A stretch of DNA of 64,000 bases, taken from NCBI RefSeq assembly GCF_003967355.1, contig NZ_BIFH01000015.1, forward strand, positions 252,888-316,887, written 5' to 3'. The DNA is from Embleya hyalina (GTDB lineage Bacteria; Actinomycetota; Actinomycetes; Streptomycetales; Streptomycetaceae). This document shows positions 1 to 8,787 of the stretch, piece by piece. The position numbers and the translations under genes are program-made. Each line of letters begins with the position of its first letter. The stretch's first letter is position 1. The notes beneath the pieces are model-generated. The model did no database searches and was not told the DNA's origin. It saw nothing but the letters and a program-made list of their open reading frames with translations.

Positions 1-1151
1 CGTCCACGGTTCGGCCTTGTAGCCGTCGTGCACGAGACCGAGCAGCGCGTATTCGAACGACGCGTCGGCGCCCTTGTGGTCCTTCAGATACGCGTTGACC
101 CCGTCGGCGTAGGCCTGGAGGAACTTCTGCGACTCCGGGGCGAGCGCCGCGTACTCCTGCTCGGCGACCTTGCGCCAGCCGAGCGTGCGCAGGAACTTGT
201 CGTTGTCCACCTGCCCGGAACCGAACATCTCGGACAACCGGCCGGCGGTCATGTGCCGGCGTACGTCCATCTCCCAGAACCGGTCCTGGGCGTGTACGTA
301 GCCCTGCCCCCGGAACAGGTCCTCGGACGTGTCCGCGTACACCTGCGGGATGCCCTCGGCGTCGCGGACCACGTCCACCTTGCCGGTCAGCCCCGCGATG
401 CGCGCGGTGCCACTGGTCTGCGGGAACGAGTCGCGGGACAACTGCCAGCCCCACCAGCCGAGTCCGCCGGCCGCGATGGCGAGCACCACGACGAAGACGA
501 TGGCGGTCAGCCGGAACCGGCGCCAGGCCTTGGACGGCCCCTTGGGGGTGTTCGAGCGTTCCTTGACCTTGCCGGTGCCGCCGGCGGCGGCCTCGGCGGC
601 CTCGGCCCCGGCGGCGGGCTCGGCGGGCGGGCCGGGCGCGGCGGAGGGCGCGGGCGCGGACGCGGGTGCCGGGATCGGTGCCGGCACGGCCGGCGGCGGC
701 TCCGCGGCGCGCGGGGCGGGCGGTACGGGCGCCGCGGCGGGCGGGGGGACCGATCCGGTGCCGGCCGGCTCCGCGTACGGCTCCAGGGGCGGGTAGGGCT
801 CCCCGAGGGGGGACGATTCCGGTGGGGCGTACGGCTCTTGCCCGGCGTAGGGCTCCCGCGCCGGATACGGGTCCTGCCGCGGCGCGCTCTCCTGCGGGAC
901 GCCGGGCCGGACGTAGGGTTCCTGCTCTGGCTCTTGCGGGGCGTACGGCTCGGGTTCGTCGTACGGCTCGGGCGCGGCCCGGCGCTCACGCTCCGCGCGT
1001 TCTTCCGCGCGCCGCTGGGCCGCGACCGGATCCGCCGCGGCCCACTGCGATGTGGGCCACTCGCCCGTGGGCCAGTCGTCCCACCCGGAGGATGAGGCGT
1101 CCTGGCCACCGGGGGGCTGCTCCGGGTCGGGCGTCTTCGAGGGAGGCATCA
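1..1151 (-). CDS. Penicillin acylase family protein (N-terminal part, runs off window)
   Basis: Reading the minus strand from ATG 1151 gives an open frame to the window edge; AAGGA lies 5 bases before the ATG. The first ~180 residues are Pro/Glu/Ala-rich with repeated EPY motifs, followed by one membrane segment (about residues 195-215, LTAIVFVVVLAIAAGG). After it comes a domain starting GLTGKVDVVRDAEGIPQV and then GQGYVHAQDRFWEMD, the hallmark opening of the penicillin acylase (peptidase S45, Ntn-hydrolase) alpha subunit. The precursor normally self-cleaves before a Ser of the beta subunit, which lies outside the window. A membrane-anchored, outward-facing amidase (acyl-homoserine-lactone or beta-lactam acylase type) is inferred. 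Substrate is unknown. The C-terminal half is missing because of the window edge, not because of damage. Confidence 0.85.
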
Positions 1152-1454
1152 AGGTCCTTATGCGGTCGGTGCGGCAAGGGACACCTTAAAAGCCGAGTGT
1201 CGTCGACAGCACAGCCACGGGTACGAGACGGGACCCCTGTGGGGTATGGATCCTTCGCTTTGGTAAAATATTTGCCAGGCGTAGGTAATTGATCGCCGGT
1301 TCGCCGGCGCGGCAGGGCCCCCCGTTCCAAGGCCCGCTGATTCCCTGCGCATTCGCGGCGCCGGCTTCGCCCGTCGTCGTCTGCCTTCATGTTCAAGCAC
1401 TCCGTGCGGCCGCCTGGGGGGTGGCCGGACCGACGACCGCCGGAGGTGACGCAC
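1152..1454. other. Intergenic region between divergent acylase and antiporter genes
   Basis: About 300 bases without a supported gene. It must hold both divergent promoters. An AT-rich patch at about 1259-1275 (tttggtaaaatatttgcc) stands out against the GC-rich background and is the best promoter candidate. No clear inverted repeat was seen. Confidence 0.4.
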
Positions 1455-2948
1455 GTGTCCGTGCCCGAGCTCAACCAGGTCCTGCTCCTGGGTGCCATCG
1501 TCATGCTGTCCGCCGTCATAGCGGTCCGCCTGGCGACCCGCACCGGGCTGCCGAGCCTGCTGCTCTACCTCGGACTCGGAATGGTGATCGGGGCCGACGG
1601 CCTCGGCATAGGTTTCGACAACGCCGAACTGACCCAGACGCTCGGCTACGCCGCGCTGATAGTGATCCTCGCGGAGGGCGGGATCGCCACCAGCTGGAAG
1701 GAGATCAAGCCGTCGGTGCCGGCGGCGGCGGTGTTGTCCACCGTCGGGGTCGGAGTGAGCGTCGCGGTCACCGCGTTGGCCACGAAGATCGTGCTGGACG
1801 TGGACTGGTCGACCGCGATCCTGATGGGCGCGATCGTCTCCTCCACGGACGCCGCCGCGGTCTTCTCGGTGTTGCGCAAGTTGCCGCTGCCGCACCGGTT
1901 GACCGGGTTGCTGGAGGCCGAATCCGGGTTCAACGACGCGCCGGTGGTGATCCTGGTGGTCACGTTCGCCCACACGGGCCACATCGAACCGTGGTACATG
2001 ATCCTCGCCGAGATCGCCCTGGAGCTGACGATAGGCGCGGCGGTCGGCCTCGCGGTCGGCAGGCTCGGCGCGTTCGGCCTGCGCCACGTCGCGCTGCCGG
2101 CCTCCGGCCTGTATCCGATCGCGGTGATGGCGCTGTGCGTGCTCGCCTACTCCGGCGGCGCGTTGGCGCACGGCAGCGGGTTCCTCGCGGTCTACCTGAC
2201 CGCGCTGGTCCTGGGCAATTCGCAACTTCCGCACGGCCCGGCCACGCGCGGCTTCGCCGAGGGGCTCGGCTGGATCGCCCAGATCGGGCTGTTCGTCCTG
2301 CTCGGACTGCTGGTCACCCCACACGAGTTGGGCAGCGCGGTGATCCCGGCGCTGGTGATCGGCACCATCCTGCTGCTGGTCGCCCGGCCGCTGTCGGTGA
2401 TCGTGACCACGTCGCCGTTCCGCATACCGTGGCGCGAGCAGTTGATCCTGTCCTGGGCGGGGCTGCGCGGGGCGGTGCCCATCGTGCTGGCGACCATCCC
2501 GATCGTGAAGGACATCCCCGACGCGCAGCGGCTGTTCAACATCACCTTCGTGCTGGTCGTCGTGTTCACCCTGGTCCAGGGGCCCACGCTGCCGTGGATA
2601 GCGCGCAAGGCCGGTTTCGCGGGTGCCGACGAGCCGACCGACCTCGGCGTGGAGTCCGCGCCGCTGGAGAAGCTGCACGGCCACCTGCTGTCGGTGAACG
2701 TGCCGACGGGTTCGCGGATGCACGGCGTGGAGGTCGGCGAGCTGCGCCTGCCGCGCGGGGCCGCGGTCACCCTGGTCGTGCGCGAGGACGGGAGCTTCGT
2801 ACCCGAGCCGACCACCGTGCTGCGGCGCGGCGACGACCTGCTCGTGGTGACCACCGACACGGTGCGCGACGAGACGGAGGACCGACTGCGCGCGGTCAGC
2901 CGGGGCGGCAAGCTCGCGAGCTGGTTCGGGGTCAAGGGCGACACCTGA
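1455..2948 (+). CDS. Potassium/proton antiporter, CPA1 (NhaP2-like) with C-terminal TrkA-C domain
   Basis: Predicted 497-residue membrane antiporter. I chose GTG 1455 because GGAGG lies 7-8 bases upstream (1442-1446); an in-frame upstream ATG at 1389 has no such site. About 12 hydrophobic segments span residues 1-385. Family features include GLPSLLLYLGLGMVIG near the N terminus, the SSTDAAAVFSVLR segment and the ESGFNDAPVVI segment that carries the ion-binding Asn-Asp of cation/proton antiporters. The last ~100 residues (VPTGSRMHGVEVGELRLPRG...DDLLVV) form an RCK_C/TrkA-C ligand-binding domain, so activity is probably gated by a nucleotide or ion. It stands alone, divergent from the acylase gene. 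Exact cation preference cannot be read from sequence. Confidence 0.9.
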   Translation: MSVPELNQVLLLGAIVMLSAVIAVRLATRTGLPSLLLYLGLGMVIGADGLGIGFDNAELTQTLGYAALIVILAEGGIATSWKEIKPSVPAAAVLSTVGVGVSVAVTALATKIVLDVDWSTAILMGAIVSSTDAAAVFSVLRKLPLPHRLTGLLEAESGFNDAPVVILVVTFAHTGHIEPWYMILAEIALELTIGAAVGLAVGRLGAFGLRHVALPASGLYPIAVMALCVLAYSGGALAHGSGFLAVYLTALVLGNSQLPHGPATRGFAEGLGWIAQIGLFVLLGLLVTPHELGSAVIPALVIGTILLLVARPLSVIVTTSPFRIPWREQLILSWAGLRGAVPIVLATIPIVKDIPDAQRLFNITFVLVVVFTLVQGPTLPWIARKAGFAGADEPTDLGVESAPLEKLHGHLLSVNVPTGSRMHGVEVGELRLPRGAAVTLVVREDGSFVPEPTTVLRRGDDLLVVTTDTVRDETEDRLRAVSRGGKLASWFGVKGDT

Positions 2949-3284
2949 GGCGTGGCGCCTCGCCGTCGATCCGGGCCGGGTACGCCTGGGATACCATCGG
3001 ATGGTCGATCGTCGGCGGGGCGCCCCAGGGGTGTCCCGAACGCCGATCCCACTGCACACAGACCGACCACTGCACACACACCGACTCTGCCTGACGCAGG
3101 GCTGGCGTCGTGACCGCACGGCGGCCGAGGCACAAGGCCTCGGTATCTACCCCGGTGGACGCTTTCGAGGACAGCTCTCGGCACACCGGGGTTTCCCCTG
3201 TGCGTCACCAGGTGGCAGGAAGCGACAACCCGCGATGCCCACGATGCCCACGCATCGGACCGCCGCACGCGCCCACCGGGGGCG
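2949..3284. other. Intergenic region with an 18-bp imperfect tandem repeat
   Basis: No convincing gene. CACTGCACACA occurs at 3050-3060 and again at 3068-3078; each copy continues into an (a)-ACCGAC tail, giving two tandem units of 18 bases. The function is unknown. It could be a regulator site for the MFS gene 200 bases downstream. Confidence 0.4.
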
Positions 3285-4562
3285 GTGCGCATGATCTCCA
3301 CGTACTCCACGCTGCTGCGGACCCCGTCCGCCTGGCGATTCCTGGCGCCCGCGCTGATCGCGCGGCTGCCCTACGCGATGCTCGGCCTGGGCATCGTGCT
3401 GCTGGTCAAACACACCACCGGCTCGTACGGCACGGCCGGCGCGGTCTCCGCCGCGGCCGCCGTGGCGCTGGCCTTCGTCGGCCCGCAGACGGGTCGGCTC
3501 GCCGACCGCTTCGGCCAGGCCGCGGTGGTCGTGCCCGGCGCGCTGCTGCACGGCGCGGCGGTGTCCGCGCTGATCGTGGCCGCGCTCGCCGAGGCGCCGC
3601 TGTGGCTGCTGTTCACGAGCGCGGTGCTGTCCGGCGCGACGGTGCCGCAGATCGGCTCGATGGTGCGCGCCCGCTGGGCGGCGCACCTGGAGCGGTCGCC
3701 GCTGCTGCCGACCGCGTTCGCGTTCGAGTCGGTGACCGACGAGTTCACCTTCGTGGTCGGCCCGGTGGTGGCCACGTTCCTGGCCACCGGCGTACACCCG
3801 GCGGCCGGCCTGGTGGTCGAGGCCGCGCTGACCGTGGTCGGGTCGTTGTTGTTCGCGACACAACGCGGCACCGCGCCCCGGCGGGTGGTCCGCACGGCCG
3901 GTGACACACCGCACACGTCCGCGCTGCGGATCGGCGGGGTGCGCCTGCTCGTGGTCGCGTTCGTCTGCATCGGCGGCGTCTTCGGCACCGTGCAGGTCTC
4001 GGTGACCGCGTTCGCCGAGGAGGCCGGCCGACCCGGCCTGGCGGGCGCGTTGTACGCGGTCTTCGCGGGTGGCAGCCTGATCGCCGGGGCCGTCTACGGC
4101 GCGATCGCCTGGCGACGGGCCGCGCACCGCCGGATGGTGGTGACGTTCGCGCTGCTCGCGCTCGGCACCGCGCCGCTGTGGGCCATCCCGTCGGTGGGAA
4201 TCATGGTGCCCGTCGCGTTGCTGTGCGGACTGGCGATCGCGCCCACGCTGATCACCGGCTTCACCCTCGTCGACACGCTGGTCCCGGCCGCGGCCAAGAC
4301 CGAGGCGTTCACCTGGTTGACCGGGGCGATCGGGCTGGGCCTCGCGCTGGGCTCGACGTTCTCCGGAATGCTCACCGACGCGCGCGGCTCGGGCGCCGGA
4401 TTCGCGCTCACCCTGGCCTCGGCCGGCATCGGCTTCCTGGTGGTGCTGGCGGGGCAACGGCTGCTGAAGCCGAACACGGATGTGACACCCATTACACCGA
4501 CGACCACGACCGTGGTGGACGGAACTCCGGTGGATGCTGCACCATTGGCACTCGACAGGTGA
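3285..4562 (+). CDS. MFS transporter, 12 membrane segments
   Basis: About 425 residues with two halves of six hydrophobic helices (MFS fold). The loop between helices 2 and 3 reads GPQTGRLADRFGQAAVVVPG, the family's G-x-L-x-D-R-x-G-R type motif A. The start is GTG 3285 or ATG 3291; a G-run at about 3278-3282 supports either. The C-terminal tail is Thr-rich. Its nearest relatives are the uncharacterised actinobacterial MFS proteins of about 400 residues; the substrate cannot be predicted. It is followed 46 bases later by the FmdB-type gene in the same direction, so they may be cotranscribed. Confidence 0.85.
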   Translation: MRMISTYSTLLRTPSAWRFLAPALIARLPYAMLGLGIVLLVKHTTGSYGTAGAVSAAAAVALAFVGPQTGRLADRFGQAAVVVPGALLHGAAVSALIVAALAEAPLWLLFTSAVLSGATVPQIGSMVRARWAAHLERSPLLPTAFAFESVTDEFTFVVGPVVATFLATGVHPAAGLVVEAALTVVGSLLFATQRGTAPRRVVRTAGDTPHTSALRIGGVRLLVVAFVCIGGVFGTVQVSVTAFAEEAGRPGLAGALYAVFAGGSLIAGAVYGAIAWRRAAHRRMVVTFALLALGTAPLWAIPSVGIMVPVALLCGLAIAPTLITGFTLVDTLVPAAAKTEAFTWLTGAIGLGLALGSTFSGMLTDARGSGAGFALTLASAGIGFLVVLAGQRLLKPNTDVTPITPTTTTVVDGTPVDAAPLALDR

Positions 4563-4608
4563 GAGTGCCAGTACCCAGCTGACCTGTCTGTCGAAGGAGG
4601 ACCAGACC

Positions 4609-4953
4609 GTGCCGACGTACCAGTACCAGTGCACCGCCTGTGGCGAGGGCCTCGAGGCCGTCCAGAAGTTCACGGACGACGCGCTGACCGTGTGCCCCGC
4701 CTGCCAGGGCAGGCTGCGCAAGGTCTTCTCGGCGGTGGGCGTGGTGTTCAAGGGCTCCGGCTTCTACCGGACCGACAGCCGCGGCTCGAGCACGTCGTCG
4801 ACGCCGGCCACGGCCGCGTCGTCCGGGTCGTCCTCGACGGGTTCGTCCTCCTCGTCCTCCTCGGAGGGCTCCTCGTCCTCGTCGTCGACGTCCTCGACGT
4901 CCTCGTCGTCGTCCTCCTCCGGCTCGTCCGGTACGACGTCGACGGCGGCCTGA
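4609..4953 (+). CDS. FmdB-type zinc-ribbon protein with Ser-rich tail
   Basis: The protein begins MPTYQYQCTACGEGLEAVQ with a second pair CPAC about 22 residues later, i.e. the CxxC...CxxC zinc ribbon of the FmdB/CxxC_CXXC_SSSS family. GTG 4609 is preceded by GAAGGAGG (4593-4600), 8 bases away, which fixes the start inside a longer open frame. After KGSGFYRTDSRG the remaining ~65 residues are almost only Ser, Thr and Gly, typical of the family name. The cellular role of this family is unsettled in actinomycetes. It is followed after three bases by the methylthioadenosine phosphorylase gene, so the two are an operon. Confidence 0.9.
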   Translation: MPTYQYQCTACGEGLEAVQKFTDDALTVCPACQGRLRKVFSAVGVVFKGSGFYRTDSRGSSTSSTPATAASSGSSSTGSSSSSSSEGSSSSSSTSSTSSSSSSSGSSGTTSTAA

Positions 4954-4956
4954 GCG

Positions 4957-5796
4957 ATGACGACCGGCGTGTTGCCGGCGGGGGTGGCCCCGGCCGAGAT
5001 CGGTGTGATCGGCGGTTCCGGGTTCTACGCGTTCCTGGACGACGTGGTCGAGGCGCGGGTGGACACGCCGTACGGCGCGCCCAGCGACGCGCTCTTCCTG
5101 GGCGAGGTGGCCGGCCGTCGGGTCGCGTTCCTGCCCCGGCACGGCCGCGACCACTCGATCCCGCCGCACCGGATCAACTACCGCGCCAACCTGTGGGCGC
5201 TGCGGGCCGTCGGGGTCACGCAGGTGCTCGCGCCGTGCGCGACGGGCGGTCTGCGGGCCGAACTGGGCCCGGGCACGCTGGTGGTCCCGGACCAGCTGAT
5301 CGACCGCACCTCCGGCCGCACCCAGACGTTCTTCGACGGACTGCCGCTCGCCGACGGCAGCGTGCCGCCGGTCGTGCACACCACGTTCGCCGACCCGTAC
5401 TGCGCCGACGGGCGCGCGGTGGCCGTCGCGGGCGCCCGCGCCTCGGGGTGGGAGCCGGTGGACGGCGGCACCCTCGTGGTGATCGAGGGTCCGCGCTTCT
5501 CCACCCGGGCCGAATCCAGGTGGTACTCGGCCCAGGGCTGGTCGATCATCGGGATGACCGGGCACCCCGAGGCGGTGCTCGCGCGCGAACTGGGGCTCTG
5601 CTGCACGGCCATCGCGCTGGTCACCGACCTCGACGCGGGTGTCGAGGCGGGCGAGGGGGTCACCCACGCCGAGGTGATGGAGGTCTTCGCGGCCAACGTC
5701 GACCGGCTGCGCACGCTGCTGTTCGACGTGGTGGCGGCGTTGCCGAAGACCCGTACGTGCGACTGTGGCACGGCGGAGGTCGAGCGGCCGGCGTAG
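4957..5796 (+). CDS. mtnP: S-methyl-5'-thioadenosine phosphorylase
   Basis: A 279-residue cytosolic purine-nucleoside-phosphorylase-family enzyme of the methionine salvage pathway. It splits methylthioadenosine with phosphate to adenine and methylthioribose-1-phosphate. Visible signatures are GGSGFY at the start (phosphate-binding loop), RHGRDHSIPPHRINYRAN, the CATGGLR segment, EGPRFSTRAE and IIGMTGHPEAVLAREL (purine site with Asp/Asn downstream in VTDLD). ATG follows the FmdB stop by three bases, indicating translational coupling. Length is normal for the family. Closely related enzymes can act on inosine (MTIP), so the base preference is the least certain part. Confidence 0.92.
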   Translation: MTTGVLPAGVAPAEIGVIGGSGFYAFLDDVVEARVDTPYGAPSDALFLGEVAGRRVAFLPRHGRDHSIPPHRINYRANLWALRAVGVTQVLAPCATGGLRAELGPGTLVVPDQLIDRTSGRTQTFFDGLPLADGSVPPVVHTTFADPYCADGRAVAVAGARASGWEPVDGGTLVVIEGPRFSTRAESRWYSAQGWSIIGMTGHPEAVLARELGLCCTAIALVTDLDAGVEAGEGVTHAEVMEVFAANVDRLRTLLFDVVAALPKTRTCDCGTAEVERPA

Positions 5797-6119
5797 GCGG
5801 TTCGCCCGCCGGTGAGTGATTCGTGGTCGGCCCGGCCGGCCGGGTGTGATGGATGGGTTCGAAGGCCGTCTCCCGATCGGGGGGCGGCCTTCGTGGTGTT
5901 CGGGGCGGGTCGCTCGGTCGGGGCGGTCGTGTCGCTCACGTGGGTGAATTCGTTGTCCACAGGCGGACGGTGATCCACAGGCGTCCGGGCGGATCGGCGC
6001 GGGTGGGTCGGCGGGCGGCACGGTGGGGGTGCGGCTCGGCCCTCGTTTTCCCGCCCCGGTTCCGACGGGGGTCGGGCCGCGTCTTCCCTACCGTGTGCGC
6101 CGCCCGCGTTGGAGGTGTG
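5797..6119. other. Intergenic region with terminator hairpin and two DnaA-box-like 9-mers
   Basis: No gene. A hairpin at 5861-5892 follows the mtnP operon. Downstream, TTGTCCACA (5953-5961) and TGATCCACA (5971-5979) resemble the actinobacterial DnaA box and sit 18 bases apart. Two boxes alone do not make an origin. Confidence 0.45.
5861..5892 (+). terminator. Hairpin after mtnP operon
   Basis: GAAGGCCG (5861-5868) pairs exactly with CGGCCTTC (5885-5892) around a 16-base loop. There is no T-tract, as is usual for actinomycete terminators. Confidence 0.6.
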
Positions 6120-6827
6120 ATGTCCGCTTCGGGATCGCTCGGATCGTCGTCCGGCCCGTCGTTCGGCCGGGCCGGCGGGCCCGCCCTTCGCGGGTCGCCG
6201 GGGGCGCCCGCCCGGCCGCCGTGGCGCCGCGGGTTGGCCCGGCACCGGCGCGGGTTGGCCGCGTTGTCGGCGGCGGTCGCCGCGCTCGCGGCGATCGTGG
6301 CGGTCCGGCCGGCGCCCGCGCCCACCACGCCGATCCTGGTGGCCGCGCGGGACCTGCCCGCGGGCAGCACACCCGGGGCCGCCGACCTGGTCCTGGTCCG
6401 GATGCCGACGGCGTTGCGCCCCGAGGGGGTCCTGCGCGCGGTCCGGCAGGCCGAGGGGGGCGCGTTGACCGGTCCGCTGCGGCGCGGCGAGCCGGTGACC
6501 GACGTGCGGTTGGCCCGCCCCGGCGGCCCGGCCGACGCGGGCACGGTCGCCCTGCCCGCGCGCTTCGCCGACGCCGACGCGGTGGCCGTGCTGCGTCCCG
6601 GCGACCGGATCGACGTCCTGGCCGCACCGCCGCCCGAACATCCGGGACCCGCCCGGCCGATCGCCGCCGGCGCCGTGGTGGTGGCCAAGCCGCCCCCGAC
6701 CGATTCCGGGTTCGGGGCTCCCGGGTCCGGAGCGCTCGTTATCCTCGAGGTTCCCCGCGCCGTGGCGAGCGAACTCGCGGGCGCGGCGACGGGCCCGGGG
6801 CTCACCTACACCATCCGCAGGTTCTGA
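6120..6827 (+). CDS. SAF-domain (CpaB/RcpC-like) membrane-anchored protein
   Basis: About 235 residues. ATG 6120 has GGAGG at 6111-6115. A proline/glycine-rich N terminus with WRRGLARHRRG precedes one membrane helix (LAALSAAVAALAAIVAV). A SAF domain follows: TPILVAARDLPAGSTPGAADLVLVRMP, then GPLRRGEPVTDVRL and a C-terminal part with LRPGDRIDVLA. This order (helix, SAF, RcpC-like) is that of the CpaB family of Flp-pilus assembly proteins. In Streptomyces such proteins often occur away from any pilus genes, as here, so a pilus role is not supported by the neighbourhood. Confidence 0.8.
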   Translation: MSASGSLGSSSGPSFGRAGGPALRGSPGAPARPPWRRGLARHRRGLAALSAAVAALAAIVAVRPAPAPTTPILVAARDLPAGSTPGAADLVLVRMPTALRPEGVLRAVRQAEGGALTGPLRRGEPVTDVRLARPGGPADAGTVALPARFADADAVAVLRPGDRIDVLAAPPPEHPGPARPIAAGAVVVAKPPPTDSGFGAPGSGALVILEVPRAVASELAGAATGPGLTYTIRRF

Positions 6828-6991
6828 GCGGCGTTGTTGCGACGGATCGCGAATGACACCAGACTCGTGCGAGTTGTCCGGCTTCATGGGCTATTCCGCA
6901 ATTACTACGATTATTACCGCCGTTGGTGATGATCGTTGATCGGATCGCCCGGTCGAGGCCTCGACCGATCAAGATCGATGGGAATCAACCA

Positions 6992-7480
6992 GTGGGCGGC
7001 TTCAAGAAGTTCCTCATGCGCGGAAACGTCGTCGACCTGGCCGTGGCCGTGGTCATCGGCGCCGCGTTCACGGCGGTCGTGAACGCGTTCGTGAAGGGGA
7101 TGATCAACCCGGTCGTGGGTGCGCTGGGCACCAAGAATCTGGACAGCTACACGACCTGCATCAAGGGCCCGTGCGGCGTCGACGCGAAGGGCGAGACGAC
7201 CGGCGTCCAGTTGTTGTGGGGGTCGGTGCTCGGCGCGGCACTGACGTTCGTGATCACCGCGGCGGTGGTCTACTTCCTGCTCGTGCTGCCCATGAACCAC
7301 ATGCTGGAGCGGCGCAAGCGGGCCCTCGGACACGCGGGCGAGAAGGAGTTGAGCGACGTCGAGATCCTGCGCGAGATCCGCGACCTGCTCGCCGAACGGC
7401 TCGAGCCGCAGCAGGACTCCGGCCGCGGCGGCGACACCGGGTCGTCGGGGTCCTCGGGGGCCTCGCGTTCGGACGCCTGA
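6992..7480 (+). CDS. mscL: Large-conductance mechanosensitive channel MscL
   Basis: A 162-residue osmotic-release channel of the cytoplasmic membrane, forming a homo-oligomer. It begins VGGFKKFLMRGNVVDLAVAVVIGAAF, the conserved N-terminal helix plus TM1 of MscL; TM2 is ALTFVITAAVVYFLLVLPMN. The periplasmic loop carries two Cys in TTCIKGPCGVD, a loop variant seen in actinomycetes. The C-terminal helix ends in the acidic/basic EILREIRDLLAERL bundle. Start GTG 6992 is chosen by homology because its ribosome site is weak; an earlier in-frame GTG-type start at 6923 would add 23 non-conserved residues. A strong hairpin terminates it. Confidence 0.93.
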   Translation: MGGFKKFLMRGNVVDLAVAVVIGAAFTAVVNAFVKGMINPVVGALGTKNLDSYTTCIKGPCGVDAKGETTGVQLLWGSVLGAALTFVITAAVVYFLLVLPMNHMLERRKRALGHAGEKELSDVEILREIRDLLAERLEPQQDSGRGGDTGSSGSSGASRSDA

Positions 7481-7486
7481 TCGGTC

Positions 7487-7532
7487 GAACGGCGGGCCCG
7501 CGCCCTCGTGGAAGGGTGCGGGCCCGCCGTTC
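7487..7532 (+). terminator. Strong terminator after mscL
   Basis: A 20-base inverted repeat (7487-7506 and 7513-7532) with one G-T pair and a 6-base loop is followed by a short T-containing run. It lies 6 bases after the mscL stop and could also serve the convergent small gene. Confidence 0.85.
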
Positions 7533-7582
7533 GTTTCGTGTGGCGCGCGTCGAGTGGCCGTGACGCTGCGGGCCGCGCCCGC

Positions 7583-7813
7583 TCAGAAGTGGTGCGGCGG
7601 CTTGTCGTCGAGGAATCGGCGGATGTCGGCCGGGTCGGCGCCGCTCCGATGCTCGCCCCAACCGGCGTCGGTCTCGTCCGAACTCGTCTCGGGCAGCAGA
7701 TCGTCCCAGCCGAAGCGGTCGTGCCGCCCCGGCTCGTGCGATCCGTTCGTCTCGCGCACTTCCGCCTCCGCCATCGCCCCAGTGTGCCGGCGCTCCGGCA
7801 CGGGCCGCGTCAC
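7583..7813 (-). CDS. Small conserved actinomycete protein of unknown function
   Basis: Up to 76 residues; an internal ATG (7774) would give 63. The segment WDDLLPETSSDETDAGWGE followed by a short acidic stretch and FLDDKPPHHF matches my memory of a small conserved Streptomyces hypothetical protein whose core is LLPETxSDExDxGWGE. The possible GTG start at 7813 overlaps the sigma factor stop as GTGA, so the two are probably translated as a coupled pair. It is highly charged, has no membrane segment and no Cys. The function is unknown. Confidence 0.7.
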   Translation of the reverse strand: MTRPVPERRHTGAMAEAEVRETNGSHEPGRHDRFGWDDLLPETSSDETDAGWGEHRSGADPADIRRFLDDKPPHHF

Positions 7814-8787
7814 GCGGCCTCGAGCCCCTGGGCCGCGGCCAACTCGCGCAGTTCGACCAGCGCCTGCTTCTCGATCTGCCGGATCCGCTCGCGGGTGAGC
7901 CCGAGTTGCCTGCCGACCTCGGTGAGCGTGTGCTCCTTGCCGTCGGCCATGCCGTAGCGCGCCCGCAGGATGGTGGCCGTGCGGCCGTCGAGCCGACCCA
8001 CCAGGTCCGCTATCTGCTCACGGCGCAGCGTCGCGAGGGTGATGTCCTCCGGGGTCAACGGGTCGGTCTCCTGGACCAGTTCGCCCAGTTCGGTCTCGCC
8101 GTCGTCACCCACGGGGGTGTCCAGGCTGATCGGGTCGCGCGCCCAGCCGATCACGTCCACCACCCGCTCGGGGGTGCTGCCCACGATCTCGGCGATCTCC
8201 GGGATCTCGGGGTCGCGCCCGTGATCACGGGCGAACTCGCGCTGCACGCGCCGGATCTTGCTGAGTTCCTCGACCAGGTGCACGGGCAGTCGCACGGTGC
8301 GGGCCTGGTCGGCCATCGCCCGGGTGATCGCCTGTCGGATCCACCACGTGGCGTAGGTGGAGAACTTGAAGCCCTTCGCGTAGTCGAACTTCTCGACCGC
8401 GCGGACCAGGCCCACGTTGCCCTCCTGGACCAGATCCAGGAACGGCATCCCGCTGCGCGGGTAGCGCCGCGCGACGGAGACCACCAGACGCAGGTTGGCC
8501 TGGATGAACAGCTCCTTCGCCGCCGCTCCGCGCGCGATCAACGCGTCGAGTTCGGCCCGGTCGACTCCCTCGGGGACGGCGTCCTCGTCGATCAGTTTCT
8601 GCGCGTAGAGTCCGGCCTCGATGTCCTTCGACATCTCCACCTCGCGCTCCGCGTCCAGGAGCTTCGTGCGGCTGATCTCGTCCAGGTACACACCGACCGT
8701 GTCGCGCTCGACGTCGGCGGCCTTCCGCGTGCGGGAAGCCGCCACTCGCTCGGCGCCCTGTCGGGCCACACCACGTGTAGTCGGCAT
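7810..8787 (-). CDS. RNA polymerase sigma-70 family factor, group 2 (Hrd-like)
   Basis: A 325-residue sigma factor. Region 1.2 is DTVGVYLDEISRTKLLDAEREVEMSK. Region 2 carries NLRLVVSVARRYPRSGMPFLDLVQEGNVGLVRAVEKFDYAKGFKFSTYATWWIRQAI-type motifs. Region 3 has VRLPVHLVEELSKI, and region 4 has the helix-turn-helix LTEVGRQLGLTRERIRQIE. It lacks the long N-terminal extension of the essential HrdB and has the size of the dispensable HrdA/HrdC/HrdD group, so it is probably an alternative primary-like sigma. Which one cannot be decided. The small gene downstream overlaps its stop. Confidence 0.93.
   Translation of the reverse strand: MPTTRGVARQGAERVAASRTRKAADVERDTVGVYLDEISRTKLLDAEREVEMSKDIEAGLYAQKLIDEDAVPEGVDRAELDALIARGAAAKELFIQANLRLVVSVARRYPRSGMPFLDLVQEGNVGLVRAVEKFDYAKGFKFSTYATWWIRQAITRAMADQARTVRLPVHLVEELSKIRRVQREFARDHGRDPEIPEIAEIVGSTPERVVDVIGWARDPISLDTPVGDDGETELGELVQETDPLTPEDITLATLRREQIADLVGRLDGRTATILRARYGMADGKEHTLTEVGRQLGLTRERIRQIEKQALVELRELAAAQGLEAA

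Noticed and set aside
28-1095. Plus-strand open frame at the window start
   Set aside because: The minus strand encodes an intact penicillin-acylase N terminus with membrane helix and motifs; the plus frame is its shadow.
1158-3119. 653-residue minus-strand frame opposite the antiporter gene
   Set aside because: Composition (HHRDRGQ-rich) and lack of motifs mark it as a GC shadow of the antiporter, whose membrane helices and motifs are clear.
5953-5979. Possible replication origin
   Set aside because: Only two DnaA-like boxes, no dnaA/dnaN neighbours and no AT-rich unwinding region.
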